A stretch of DNA of 64,000 bases from an uncultured Bacteroidales bacterium (GTDB lineage Bacteria; Bacteroidota; Bacteroidia; Bacteroidales; Paludibacteraceae): positions 1-64,000 of the forward strand of contig ONBH01000004.1 in assembly GCA_900316005.1 (NCBI GenBank). Reading direction: 5' to 3'. The position numbers and the translations under genes were made by a program. Numbering within the stretch: the first letter of the stretch is position 1; every line of letters begins with the position of its first letter. Shown piece by piece: positions 1 to 8,276 of this stretch. The notes under the pieces were generated by a model. That model made no database searches, was not told where the DNA came from, and saw nothing but the letters and a program-made list of their open reading frames with translations.

Positions 1-108
1 GCCGCTGACCAAGCCGCCTACCGTGCGCAGAAGAACACCGCCGGCGGCAAGCAGTCGATGAAGGCGTACATCTGGTCGCTGGAGATGGCAGCGTACGATG
101 GGCAGTAA
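1..108 (+). CDS. 3' end of an unidentified protein (partial)
   Basis: Frame 1 is open from the first base and stops at TAA 106-108, giving 35 residues that end YIWSLEMAAYDGQ. The start lies outside the window. GC-rich, Lys/Ala-containing codon use matches the real genes nearby. I do not recognise the family. The gene is followed at once by CTCCCC hairpin repeats. Confidence 0.5.
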   Translation, partial: AADQAAYRAQKNTAGGKQSMKAYIWSLEMAAYDGQ

Positions 109-117
109 AAACCCCTC

Positions 118-262
118 CCGGCCTCCCCACAAGGGGAGGTGACAAGAGTGGGCAAATTAACCCGACCGCATCCTTTCTCCCTCCCCCTATGGGGAGGGTC
201 GGGGAGAGGTTCCCTTCATTCCCTTCTCCCTCCCTTGTGGGGAGGGTGGGGAGAGGTTCCCA
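118..262. repeat. Three CTCCCC-loop-GGGGAG hairpin repeats
   Basis: Three copies of a short palindrome occur at about 118-141, 176-213 and 225-262. The last two share the 3' extension GGGGAGAGGTTCCC. Loops differ (ACAA, TAT, TTGT) while the stems are kept. These are REP-like intergenic palindromes. Translated, they give spurious Pro/Gly/Arg-rich ORFs, so no gene is called here. Confidence 0.75.
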
Positions 263-267
263 ATCAA

Positions 268-295
268 AAAAATCGCTCGAAAGGGCGATTTTTTT
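268..295. terminator. Intrinsic terminator, usable in both directions
   Basis: AAATCGC and GCGATTT form a stem flanked by an A-run on the left and a T-run on the right. It can end the thioesterase transcript (minus strand) and transcripts arriving from the left. Confidence 0.6.
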
Positions 296-325
296 GCATA
301 TATCAGAAAAATGTTGTATCTTTGC
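293..325 (+). promoter_or_regulatory. Promoter with no sense gene downstream
   Basis: TTTG at 293-296 and TATCTTTGC at 317-325, with a 20-nt gap. Transcription would run through a hairpin (GTTCGA 340-345 with TCGAAC 351-356) and then antisense to the thioesterase gene. Confidence 0.55.
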
Positions 326-379
326 AGCCGAAAATGATTGTTCGAGTGTGTCGAACGATATAACGAATTACCTGCCGGG

Positions 380-772
380 TCAAGCCATAAGGATACGGTA
401 GAAGTCGGGGAAGCGTTGCTCGAGGGCAACGGGACGACCGTTCTCCATAAAGCAGTGCAGGCTCTCGGCAGTGCAGACGACGGTATCTTTGACGCGCATG
501 GTGTAGGCAAACTTAATCTTCAGCGTAGTGATTTCCGCTACGCGCACCTCAATGGCAATCTCGTCCTTAAAGGTCGTGGAGTGCTTGTAATGGCATTCGA
601 TGGCGAGGACGGGCGATACGACGCCTTCCGCCTCCATCCTTTCGAAGCCGTAGCCCAACTGGTCCATCCAGTCAATGCGGGCTTCCTCCATGAACCGGAT
701 ATAATTACTATGGTGCGTGATGCCCATTCGGTCGCATTCGTAATAGCGGACAGTATGTATGTATGGTTTCAT
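380..772 (-). CDS. Acyl-CoA thioesterase, 4HBT hot-dog fold (YbgC/FadM type)
   Basis: A 130-residue single-domain hot-dog thioesterase expected to hydrolyse short acyl-CoA or acyl-ACP esters in the cytoplasm. The N-terminal signature Y-x-E-x-D-x2-G-x3-H-x2-Y followed by E-x2-R is present at residues 11-32 (Asp14, Gly17, His21, Tyr24). The length is normal for the family. It reads from the promoter at 839-871 and ends near the terminator at 268-295. A 7-bp tandem array starts 4 bp upstream of its ATG. The substrate cannot be told from sequence; YbgC and FadM are both possible relatives. Confidence 0.85.
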   Translation of the reverse strand: MKPYIHTVRYYECDRMGITHHSNYIRFMEEARIDWMDQLGYGFERMEAEGVVSPVLAIECHYKHSTTFKDEIAIEVRVAEITTLKIKFAYTMRVKDTVVCTAESLHCFMENGRPVALEQRFPDFYRILMA

Positions 773-775
773 TTC

Positions 776-803
776 AATGAATAATGATTAATGAATAATG
801 AAT
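776..803. repeat. Heptamer array, AATGAAT x4
   Basis: Four exact 7-bp units (AATGAAT, one variant AATGATT) lie between the thioesterase ATG and its promoter, so they fall in its 5' untranslated region. Confidence 0.8.
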
Positions 804-838
804 ATTTTTTGTCGTTGGTTGTTAGTCTAAAAAACGCT

Positions 839-871
839 GCAAAGGTACGGAAAATAGTTCATTTGTGCAAG
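839..871 (-). promoter_or_regulatory. Promoter of the thioesterase gene
   Basis: On the minus strand, CTTG (868-871) lies 20 nt before TACCTTTGC (839-847). Confidence 0.65.
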
Positions 872-928
872 CATCGGTCACTTTTTTTCAAAAAAAAACA
901 CAATATTTTGCATTTTTTGTCAGAAAAA

Positions 929-961
929 TTTGCGTATGTCAAAAAAAAGCAGTACTTTTGC
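929..961 (+). promoter_or_regulatory. Promoter of tRNA-Cys and probably sufB
   Basis: TTTG 929-932 and TACTTTTGC 953-961, gap 20 nt. The spacer carries TGTCA, an A-run and GCAG, shared with the promoters at 2723, 2984 and 13351. Confidence 0.8.
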
Positions 962-979
962 AGCCGCTTTTGAAAAATT

Positions 980-1053
980 GGTCGGTTGCCCGAGTGGTTA
1001 GGGACCGGTCTGCAAAACCGGGGACAGCGGTTCGAATCTGCTACCGACCTCCA
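980..1053 (+). tRNA. tRNA-Cys (anticodon GCA), CCA encoded
   Basis: The acceptor arms GGTCGGT (980-986) and ACCGACC (1043-1049) pair fully. The anticodon stem CCGGT/ACCGG encloses CTGCAAA, giving anticodon GCA. Discriminator base T1050 is the usual base for Cys. CCA is encoded at 1051-1053. Confidence 0.95.
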
Positions 1054-1055
1054 TG

Positions 1056-1077
1056 GAGCCGCCTGATAGGGCGGCTC
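1056..1077 (+). terminator. Hairpin between tRNA-Cys and sufB
   Basis: GAGCCGCC and GGCGGCTC form a perfect 8-bp stem. No T-run follows, so it may be a processing or attenuation hairpin rather than a full stop. sufB begins 18 nt later with no promoter of its own in between. Confidence 0.5.
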
Positions 1078-1095
1078 TAATAGTATAAACAGACG

Positions 1096-2532
1096 ATGGA
1101 AGATATTATACAAGACATAACAGCGCAGGAGTATAAGTACGGCTTTACGACCGACGTGGAGACGGATGTTATCCCGCGTGGGCTCAACGAAGAGGTTATT
1201 CGCTTAATCTCCGCCAAGAAACAGGAACCCGAGTGGCTCTTGGAGTTCCGTCTGAAAGCCTACCGCAAGTGGCTGACGATGCCCGTTCCGACTTGGGCGC
1301 ACCTACGAATACCCGATATTGATTTTCAAGCTATCTCGTATTACGCAGCACCTAAGGCCAATGCCAATGCTAAAGCCAACGCCGAGATAGACCCCGAGAT
1401 ACAAAAGACTTTCGATAAGTTGGGTATCCCCTTGGAGGAGCGTGCCGCCCTGGCGGGCAATATGGCGGTGGATGCCGTGATGGACTCCGTCAGCGTCAAG
1501 ACCACCTTCCGCGACACATTGGCCAAGCAGGGGATTATCTTCTGCTCTATATCTGAGGCGGTACGCGAATACCCGGAATTGGTGCGCGAACACTTGGGTA
1601 GCGTGGTGCCCTACAGCGATAACTTCTACGCTGCGCTCAATTCGGCTGTTTTTTCCGATGGTAGTTTTGTGTATATCCCCAAAGGCGTGCGGTGCCCGAT
1701 GGAGTTGAGTACCTATTTCCGCATCAATGCCTCGAATACGGGTCAGTTTGAGCGAACGCTATTGGTGGCCGATGAAGGGGCGTACCTCAGTTACCTGGAG
1801 GGTTGCACAGCACCGATGCGCGATGAGAACCAGCTGCATGCTGCCATCGTGGAGATTGTTGTGAAGAAGGATGCGGAGGTCAAATACTCTACTGTCCAGA
1901 ACTGGTACCCGGGCGATAAGGAAGGCAAGGGTGGAATCTATAATTTCGTAACCAAGCGCGGCATCACGTATGAGAACGCGCGTCTGAGTTGGACGCAGGT
2001 CGAGACCGGTAGTGCCATCACCTGGAAATACCCCTCTTGCATCCTGCGCGGCGACAACTCCTCTGCCGAGTTCTACTCCGTAGCCGTCACCAATAACTAC
2101 CAGCAGGCTGATACCGGAACCAAGATGATACACCTGGGGCGTAACACGCGCTCGCGTATCATATCCAAAGGTATATCCGCCGGGCAGAGTGAGAATAGTT
2201 ATCGCGGTCTGGTCAAGGTCGTGCCCGGTGCTGACCATGCCCGCAACTACAGCCAGTGCGACAGCCTGCTCTTAGGCGACCGCTGCGGTGCGCATACCTT
2301 TCCCGACATGCAGATTCAGAACCCCACCGCCACGGTAGAGCACGAGGCCACGACGAGTAAGATTAGCGAGGACCAACTCTTCTACTGCCGTCAGCGCGGT
2401 ATATCCACCGAAGATGCCGTCGGACTCATCGTCAACGGCTATGCCAAGGAGGTAATGGACAAACTGCCGATGGAGTTCGCTGTGGAGGCACAAAAACTGC
2501 TGCAAGTGTCGCTCGAAGGAGCCGTTGGATGA
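1096..2532 (+). CDS. sufB: Fe-S cluster scaffold protein SufB
   Basis: A 478-residue SufB, the scaffold on which the SUF system builds [4Fe-4S] clusters with SufC and SufD. The family core is intact: [20 protein letters not shown], and the run GAHTFPD to [10 protein letters not shown] lie at roughly residues 355-435. Residues about 88-98 hold a low-complexity Ala/Asn/Lys stretch from short GCCAATGC repeats. It starts 43 nt after tRNA-Cys and probably shares its promoter. In most Bacteroidota sufB is followed by sufC, sufD and sufS; here it is followed by a repeat array and a tRNA, so the rest of the system must lie elsewhere. Confidence 0.95.
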   Translation: MEDIIQDITAQEYKYGFTTDVETDVIPRGLNEEVIRLISAKKQEPEWLLEFRLKAYRKWLTMPVPTWAHLRIPDIDFQAISYYAAPKANANAKANAEIDPEIQKTFDKLGIPLEERAALAGNMAVDAVMDSVSVKTTFRDTLAKQGIIFCSISEAVREYPELVREHLGSVVPYSDNFYAALNSAVFSDGSFVYIPKGVRCPMELSTYFRINASNTGQFERTLLVADEGAYLSYLEGCTAPMRDENQLHAAIVEIVVKKDAEVKYSTVQNWYPGDKEGKGGIYNFVTKRGITYENARLSWTQVETGSAITWKYPSCILRGDNSSAEFYSVAVTNNYQQADTGTKMIHLGRNTRSRIISKGISAGQSENSYRGLVKVVPGADHARNYSQCDSLLLGDRCGAHTFPDMQIQNPTATVEHEATTSKISEDQLFYCRQRGISTEDAVGLIVNGYAKEVMDKLPMEFAVEAQKLLQVSLEGAVG

Positions 2533-2541
2533 CTTCTTTAG

Positions 2542-2662
2542 TTTAGAGTTGAGTGTTGAGTGTTGAGTGCAGTTTAGAGTTTAGAGTTTAGAGTTGAGTG
2601 TTGAGTGCAGTTGAGAGTTGAGAGTTGAGTGCAGTTTAGAGTTTAGAGTTGAGTGTTGAGAG
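2542..2662. repeat. Heptamer array of TTTAGAG and TTGAGTG units punctuated by CAG
   Basis: About sixteen 7-bp units of three types (TTTAGAG, TTGAGTG, TTGAGAG) are arranged in runs. The first three runs each close with the triplet CAG. The array fills the gap between sufB and the next promoter and encodes nothing. Confidence 0.85.
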
Positions 2663-2722
2663 GCTCTTTTCTTGAAGAAAATGACTATTTTTGACAAAAA
2701 ATCAAAAAAATGTGCTGAAAAA

Positions 2723-2755
2723 TTTGCACATGTCAAAAAAAAGCAGTACTTTTGC
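2723..2755 (+). promoter_or_regulatory. Promoter of initiator tRNA
   Basis: TTTG 2723-2726 and TACTTTTGC 2747-2755, gap 20 nt. It is almost identical to the tRNA-Cys promoter, including the spacer. Confidence 0.8.
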
Positions 2756-2784
2756 AGTCCCGTTTGAATGAAACGTGGTTATAT

Positions 2785-2859
<75 letters not shown>

Positions 2860-2862
2860 AGG

Positions 2863-2889
2863 AAGACTCGCAGTGCGGGTCTTTTTTTT
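2863..2889 (+). terminator. Terminator of initiator tRNA
   Basis: AGACTCGC pairs with GCGGGTCT (one G:T) around a 3-nt loop, then a run of eight T. Confidence 0.85.
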
Positions 2890-2983
2890 GGTCGTTTAGC
2901 CTGCCTGATACCCATTGAATAGGGGGTAATAGGGCGTATTTTGCAATTATTTGCTACTTTTTTTATGAAAAATGCAAGAAAAA

Positions 2984-3016
2984 TTTGCGTATGTCAGAAA
3001 AAAGCAGTACTTTTGC
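2984..3016 (+). promoter_or_regulatory. Promoter of secDF
   Basis: TTTG 2984-2987 and TACTTTTGC 3008-3016, gap 20 nt. The roughly 100-nt leader that follows holds a CGGG-TGTG-CCCG hairpin and an alternating purine-pyrimidine stretch (about 3041-3060), then an A-rich segment before the ATG. Confidence 0.8.
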
Positions 3017-3118
3017 AGGCTATTTTGTGCGGGTGTGCCCGTATGCGTACGAGCGCGCGCAGCAAAACGGCACCAAAACAAAGGAAAAAAATAATAGTAA
3101 AACAATAAACAAAACATT

Positions 3119-6100
3119 ATGCAAAACAAAGGACTTGTTCGGATTTTGGCGGTGTGCCTTGCATTGGTATGCGCCTTTTATCTGAGTTTCAGCGCCGTTG
3201 TTCGTCATTATGACAACAAGGCGAAGGAGTATGCAGCCGGCGATGATGCCATGGTGAATGTGTATCTGGATTCGATTGCTACGCAAAAAGTATGGTTCGG
3301 TTACACGTTGAAGGAATGCCGCACCAAGGAAATCAACCTGGGTCTTGACCTGAAGGGTGGTATGAACGTAATCATGGAAGTCAGCGTGCCTGACATTCTG
3401 CGTTCGCTGAGCGGCAACAACACCTCAGCCCTCTTCACCCAAGCTATGCAGAAGGCTAACGATATGCAGCGTAATGGTGACGGCCGTGACTTCGTGACCC
3501 TGTTCATTGAGTCGTTCTATGCCATCGACCCCAACGCGCAGTTGGCAACGATCTTCTCGACCTTCGAGTTGAAGGACAAGGTGACGTTGACCAGCACCAA
3601 TGCCGAGGTTGAGAAGGTTATCCGTGAGGAAGTGGATGGCGCTATTGCCAACTCATTCAACGTACTGCGTACCCGTATTGACCGTTTCGGTGTGGTTCAA
3701 CCCAATATCCAGCGTCTGAGCCAGGCCGGCCGTATTCTCATTGAGTTGCCGGGTATCAAGGAGCCTGAGCGCGTGCGCAAACTGCTGCAAGGTAGTGCGA
3801 ACCTGGAGTTCTGGGAGACCTATGAGCTCAGCGAGATTCTGCCCCAACTGGCTACCATCAACAACGAGTATGCCAAGGCTACCGAGGCTACCGAAGCTGT
3901 AGCAGAGGATACCACCCCCGCCGTGGAAGAGAAAACGACTGAGACCGAGACGACCGATGACCTCGCTGCACTGGTTGAGGGCAACGAAGCTGAGACAGAC
4001 GAGGCTGCTGTTAGCGACGAAGATCGCGAGGCCCAGATGCGTGAGATGCAGAAGGTGAACCCCCTGTTCTTCATCCTGAACCCCAGCATCAGCCAGACCG
4101 GTCAGGCTTACCAAGGCCCCGTTGTAGGTACCGTTCATGCCAAGGATACCGCCCGCGTGATGCAGATGCTCACCGGAACAATTGCCAAACAGGTACTGCC
4201 CCGCGACCTGCGCTTCTATTGGAGTGTGAAGGCTGTGGATGAGGCCGGTCAGTATTTCACCCTGGTAGCCCTGAAGGCCCAGCGTGACGGTCGTGCCAGC
4301 CTGGAAGGTGATGTCATCACCGACGCACGTGCCGACTTCTCGCAGACCAGCGCTTACGCCAATGTATCGATGTCGATGAACGCTGAGGGCGCCAAGGCCT
4401 GGCAGCGTATCACCAAGGATAATATCGGCAAATCGGTTGCTATCGTGCTGGACGGCTATGTATATAGCTATCCTACCGTGCAGAACGAGATCGCCGGTGG
4501 TAACTCACAGATTACCGGTCACTTTACCGTAGAGGAAGCCAAGGACTTGGCTAACACCCTCAAATCCGGTAAGATGCCGGCTCCCGCACGTATCATCCAA
4601 GAGGATGTTGTGGGCCCGAGTCTGGGTCACGAAGCCGTGGTTAACGGTTTGTGGAGCTTCGCTATCGGCTTTGTGCTGATTCTGCTGTACATGATTTTCT
4701 ACTACGGTCTCATCCCCGGCCTGATTGCCGATGCAGCGTTGCTGTGCAACGTGTTCCTGCTGGTAGGTATTCTGGCTTCGTTCTCAGCCGTACTGACCCT
4801 GCCGGGTATTGCCGGTATCGTGCTGACGATGGGTATGGCTGTGGATGCCAACGTGCTTATCTACGAGCGTATCCGTGAGGAGATGCGCGCCGGTAAGAAC
4901 ATGCGCAAGGCAATACAGGATGGTTTCAAGGGTGCCATCTCTGCCATCGTGGATGCCAACGTGACTTCGTTCCTGACGGGTGCTATCCTGGCTATCTTTG
5001 GTACCGGTCCCATCAAGGGCTTCGCCGTAACGTACATGATTGGTATCATCTCATCGTTCCTGACCGCCGTGTTCCTGACCCGTCTGTGGCTGGAGGCTTA
5101 TGCAAGCAAGGATAACGCTAAGGAGCTGACCTTCACTACGTCGTACATGAAGAACTTCCTGCAGAATACGAAGATTCGCTTCGTTGAGAACCGCAAGATT
5201 TTCTATATCATCTCGTGCGTGCTGGTAGTAATCGGTCTGTTGGGTCTGGAGCCCCACTTGATGGGTCGTCTGAACCTGGGTATCGACTTTACCGGTGGTC
5301 GTAACTATGTGATTCGTTTTGCTGAGCCCGTTTCGACCGAGGCTATGCAGAACACCCTGACGGATGTCTTCACGCCGGAGAATCCCGCCGGTGAGAACCT
5401 GACTATCCGCGTCATCACCGTAGGTAACGACAACCGTCTGCGTGTATCGACCAACTTTATGATTAAGGATAATAGCGAGGAAGTGGACAACCGCATTGAG
5501 GAACTCCTGTATGAGGGTTGCCGCCAGTATCTGCCGGAAGGAACCACCTTTGAGCAGTTCCGTTCTACGGAGAATATGCCTGAGATTGGTATCCAGTCGT
5601 CGCAGAAGGTGGGTCCGGCTATTGCCGACGATATCACCAATGCCGCTATCATCGCTATCATTTGCGCGCTGATCGGTATCTTCCTCTACATCCTGATTCG
5701 TTTCCGCAACCTGGCTTACTCGGTAGGTGCTGTGACCGCCCTGGCACACGACTCAATCCTGGTACTGGGTTCGTACGCCTTGCTGTGGAAGATTATGCCC
5801 TTCTCGATGGAGATTGACCAAGCCTTCATCGCTGCCATCCTGACAGTGATTGGTTACTCGATTAACGATACCGTGGTTATCTTCGACCGCGTGCGTGAGT
5901 ACCATACGCTGTATGCAAAGCGTGAGCGCAGTGTCAATATCAACGACGCCATCAATGCTACCATGAGCCGTACGTTCTCAACGACGATGTCCACCTTCGT
6001 GGTATTGCTGGCCATCTTTATCCTGGGTGGTGAGAGTATCCAAGGCTTCGTATTCGCCCTGCTCATCGGTGTGATTGTAGGTACGTACTCCAGTATGTGT

Positions 6101-6175
6101 ATCGCTCCGAACATCGCATACGAGATTCAGTGCGCTCAGGATCGTCGCCGCGCCAAGAAGGCTCTTGCTAACTAA
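3119..6175 (+). CDS. secDF: Fused protein translocase subunit SecDF
   Basis: A 1018-residue fusion of SecD and SecF, the membrane complex that uses the proton gradient to help SecYEG pull proteins across the inner membrane. TM1 is at about residues 7-27. The first periplasmic domain opens with NLGLDLKGG and is interrupted by an acidic insert rich in Glu/Thr (about 248-302). SecD membrane segments include GMAVDANVLIYERIREE near 571. The SecF half starts near 680, with LNLGIDFTGG and IGYSINDTVVIFDRVREY near 911. Such fusions are usual in Bacteroidota. The gene is followed by a strong hairpin, and clpP lies 86 nt downstream. Confidence 0.95.
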   Translation: MQNKGLVRILAVCLALVCAFYLSFSAVVRHYDNKAKEYAAGDDAMVNVYLDSIATQKVWFGYTLKECRTKEINLGLDLKGGMNVIMEVSVPDILRSLSGNNTSALFTQAMQKANDMQRNGDGRDFVTLFIESFYAIDPNAQLATIFSTFELKDKVTLTSTNAEVEKVIREEVDGAIANSFNVLRTRIDRFGVVQPNIQRLSQAGRILIELPGIKEPERVRKLLQGSANLEFWETYELSEILPQLATINNEYAKATEATEAVAEDTTPAVEEKTTETETTDDLAALVEGNEAETDEAAVSDEDREAQMREMQKVNPLFFILNPSISQTGQAYQGPVVGTVHAKDTARVMQMLTGTIAKQVLPRDLRFYWSVKAVDEAGQYFTLVALKAQRDGRASLEGDVITDARADFSQTSAYANVSMSMNAEGAKAWQRITKDNIGKSVAIVLDGYVYSYPTVQNEIAGGNSQITGHFTVEEAKDLANTLKSGKMPAPARIIQEDVVGPSLGHEAVVNGLWSFAIGFVLILLYMIFYYGLIPGLIADAALLCNVFLLVGILASFSAVLTLPGIAGIVLTMGMAVDANVLIYERIREEMRAGKNMRKAIQDGFKGAISAIVDANVTSFLTGAILAIFGTGPIKGFAVTYMIGIISSFLTAVFLTRLWLEAYASKDNAKELTFTTSYMKNFLQNTKIRFVENRKIFYIISCVLVVIGLLGLEPHLMGRLNLGIDFTGGRNYVIRFAEPVSTEAMQNTLTDVFTPENPAGENLTIRVITVGNDNRLRVSTNFMIKDNSEEVDNRIEELLYEGCRQYLPEGTTFEQFRSTENMPEIGIQSSQKVGPAIADDITNAAIIAIICALIGIFLYILIRFRNLAYSVGAVTALAHDSILVLGSYALLWKIMPFSMEIDQAFIAAILTVIGYSINDTVVIFDRVREYHTLYAKRERSVNINDAINATMSRTFSTTMSTFVVLLAIFILGGESIQGFVFALLIGVIVGTYSSMCIAPNIAYEIQCAQDRRRAKKALAN

Positions 6176-6199
6176 ACGCGCGCGTACGCGTAATAATTT

Positions 6200-6227
6200 A
6201 AGGAGTCGCGCGCAAGCGTGGCTCCTT
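6200..6227 (+). terminator. Strong hairpin after secDF
   Basis: A 12-bp stem from AAGGAGTCGCGC to GCGTGGCTCCTT (two G:T pairs) closes on a GCAA tetraloop. No T-run follows. It may stop transcription partly or protect the secDF 3' end; no promoter is visible between it and clpP. Confidence 0.55.
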
Positions 6228-6261
6228 ATTGTATCAACCTAACAATAAATAACTCAATACG

Positions 6262-6915
6262 ATGAACGATTTTCTGCAATTTGCCAAGTCTCGCGGTATG
6301 AACACCATGCACGTAGAGCATGTCATGCGCGATAGTTATATATCGCCCTCCATATTGGAGGAACGCCAACTCAATGTCACGCAGATGGATGTCTTTTCCC
6401 GTCTGATGATGGACCGTATCATCTTCCTCGGTACGGAGGTGAACGATTATACGGCCAATGTTATTCAAGCCCAACTCCTCTATCTGGACTCGGCCGACAG
6501 CGATAAGGATATCCACATCTACCTTAACACCCCGGGCGGAAGCGTCTATGCCGGACTGGGTATCTATGATACCATGCAGTTTGTGCACAGCCGTGTATCG
6601 ACCATCTGCACCGGTATGGCAGCCAGCATGGGTGCCGTGCTCCTGGTGGCAGGTGAGCAGGGTATGCGTGCCGCACTGCCCCACAGCCGCGTGATGATTC
6701 ACCAGCCGATGGGTGGCATCCAGGGGCAGGCTTCCGATATCGAGATTACAGCCAAGGAGATACTCAAACTCAAGGACGAACTCTACCAGATTATCGCCTC
6801 GCATAGCGGACAGGATATCGAGCGTATCCGCCACGATGCCGACCGCGACTACTGGATGACTGCCGAGGAGGCACTCGCCTACGGCATGATTGACCGCGTT
6901 TATACCAAGAAATAA
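6262..6915 (+). CDS. clpP: ATP-dependent Clp protease proteolytic subunit ClpP
   Basis: A 217-residue serine peptidase that forms the ring-shaped proteolytic chamber used by ClpX. The triad is complete and correctly spaced: Ser122 in GMAASMG, His147 in MIHQP and Asp196 in DRDYWM, matching the 25- and 49-residue spacing of E. coli ClpP. The N-terminal extension of about 25 residues is usual in Bacteroidota. It lies 8 nt upstream of clpX, so the pair is co-transcribed. The trigger-factor gene often found upstream is absent; secDF takes its place. Confidence 0.95.
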   Translation: MNDFLQFAKSRGMNTMHVEHVMRDSYISPSILEERQLNVTQMDVFSRLMMDRIIFLGTEVNDYTANVIQAQLLYLDSADSDKDIHIYLNTPGGSVYAGLGIYDTMQFVHSRVSTICTGMAASMGAVLLVAGEQGMRAALPHSRVMIHQPMGGIQGQASDIEITAKEILKLKDELYQIIASHSGQDIERIRHDADRDYWMTAEEALAYGMIDRVYTKK

Positions 6916-6923
6916 GGCTAAGT

Positions 6924-8177
6924 ATGGCATCCTATCGAAAACCGGTCTGCAGTTTCTGCGGACAAACGACCACGAATATCTTCTCCAGTGAGACGGGCAC
7001 TTATATCTGCTACGACTGCATTGAAGAAGGGCATCGTCAGGTGCAGGAGGCCTTGGCAAAACAGGTCAAGAAACCCGTTGATAAGCTGAATCTGGATCTG
7101 GCAACCCTGCCGCGTCCTACGGATATCAAGGCCTTCCTCGACCAGTATGTCATCGGTCAGGACGAGGCTAAGCGATACTTGAGCGTGGCGGTGTACAACC
7201 ACTACAAGCGTCTGTTGCAACCCAAGGACAAAGACGGCGTCGAGATTGAGAAAAGCAACATCATCATGGTGGGCTCTACCGGTACGGGCAAGACGCTCAT
7301 GGCACGCACCATCGCCAAGATGCTTTCGGTGCCCTTCACCATCGTTGATGCGACGGTGCTGACCGAAGCCGGCTATGTGGGCGAGGATGTGGAGAGCACC
7401 CTGGTAAGACTATTGGAAGAGGCAAACTATGATGTAGAGAAGACCCAAAAGGGTATCGTCTTCATTGATGAGATTGACAAGATTGCCCGCAAGAGCGACA
7501 ACCCCTCCATCACGCGCGACGTGAGCGGTGAGGGTGTGCAACAGGGACTGCTGAAACTGCTGGAGGGTAGCGTGGTTAACGTTCCGCCTAAGGGTGGACG
7601 CAAGCATCCGGAACAGGAGTTTGTGAAGATTGACACCAGCCAGATCCTCTTTATCTGCGGTGGCGCATTTGATGGTATCGAGCGCAAGATTGCCCAGCGG
7701 CTCAACACTCAGGTGGTAGGCTTCGATGCTGTGCAGAAAGCCCAGCGCATTGATAAGAACAACCTGCTGCGCTACATCGCACCCCAGGACCTGAAGTCTT
7801 TTGGCCTAATACCCGAGATTATCGGTCGTTTGCCTATCCTGACCTATCTGGAGCCTCTTGACCGCGCAGCCCTGCGACGTATCTTGGTGGAGCCCAAGAA
7901 TGCGATCACCAAGCAGTATCAAAAACTCATGGCCATGGATGGCGTGCAACTCCGTTTTGAGGACGAGGCGTTGGATTATATCGTGGACAAAGCCATTGAA
8001 TTCAAACTCGGGGCGCGCGGTCTGCGTTCGCTGACGGAGACGGTGATGATGGATCTGATGTATTCGCTGCCCGCAGAGGCAAAGGATAAAAAGAGCACCG
8101 ATGTACTTATCACCCGTGAATTAGCCGAGCGCCAGATTGCCAAAGCCGATTCCCTAAGGCTGCAAAATGCAGTATGA
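6924..8177 (+). CDS. clpX: ATP-dependent Clp protease ATP-binding subunit ClpX
   Basis: A 417-residue AAA+ unfoldase that recognises substrates and feeds them to ClpP. The zinc-binding domain has Cys9, Cys12, Cys29 and Cys32. Walker A is GSTGTGKT (117-124), Walker B is IVFIDEID (near 178-185), and the pore loop GYVG is present. The ClpP-contact loop reads VGF instead of IGF. It also handles ssrA-tagged proteins, and the tmRNA gene is in this window. Transcription ends at the bidirectional terminator 8202-8238. Confidence 0.95.
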   Translation: MASYRKPVCSFCGQTTTNIFSSETGTYICYDCIEEGHRQVQEALAKQVKKPVDKLNLDLATLPRPTDIKAFLDQYVIGQDEAKRYLSVAVYNHYKRLLQPKDKDGVEIEKSNIIMVGSTGTGKTLMARTIAKMLSVPFTIVDATVLTEAGYVGEDVESTLVRLLEEANYDVEKTQKGIVFIDEIDKIARKSDNPSITRDVSGEGVQQGLLKLLEGSVVNVPPKGGRKHPEQEFVKIDTSQILFICGGAFDGIERKIAQRLNTQVVGFDAVQKAQRIDKNNLLRYIAPQDLKSFGLIPEIIGRLPILTYLEPLDRAALRRILVEPKNAITKQYQKLMAMDGVQLRFEDEALDYIVDKAIEFKLGARGLRSLTETVMMDLMYSLPAEAKDKKSTDVLITRELAERQIAKADSLRLQNAV

Positions 8178-8201
8178 GGGCGGGCGAGAGTTGTTTGCCC
8201 T

Positions 8202-8238
8202 AAAAAAAAGATGTGCTTTCGGGCACATCTTTTTTTTT
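8202..8238. terminator. Bidirectional terminator between clpX and glucan phosphorylase
   Basis: AAAGATGTGC and GCACATCTTT pair, with A-run and T-run flanks on both strands. It serves two convergent genes. Confidence 0.9.
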
Positions 8239-8276
8239 CTAACAGGCTAAGCCGGTCTAACAGCGCAGCTGTCCGA

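Noticed and set aside
189-401. Short Pro/Gly-rich ORFs over the CTCCCC hairpins.
   Set aside because: They are translations of palindromic repeats; both strands and several frames are open for the same reason.
338-784. 148-codon plus-strand ORF behind the promoter at 293.
   Set aside because: It mirrors the thioesterase gene on the other strand and shows no family features; only the promoter itself is kept as a finding.
2542-2662. Possible CRISPR array.
   Set aside because: Units are 7 bp with no unique spacers and no cas genes in the window.
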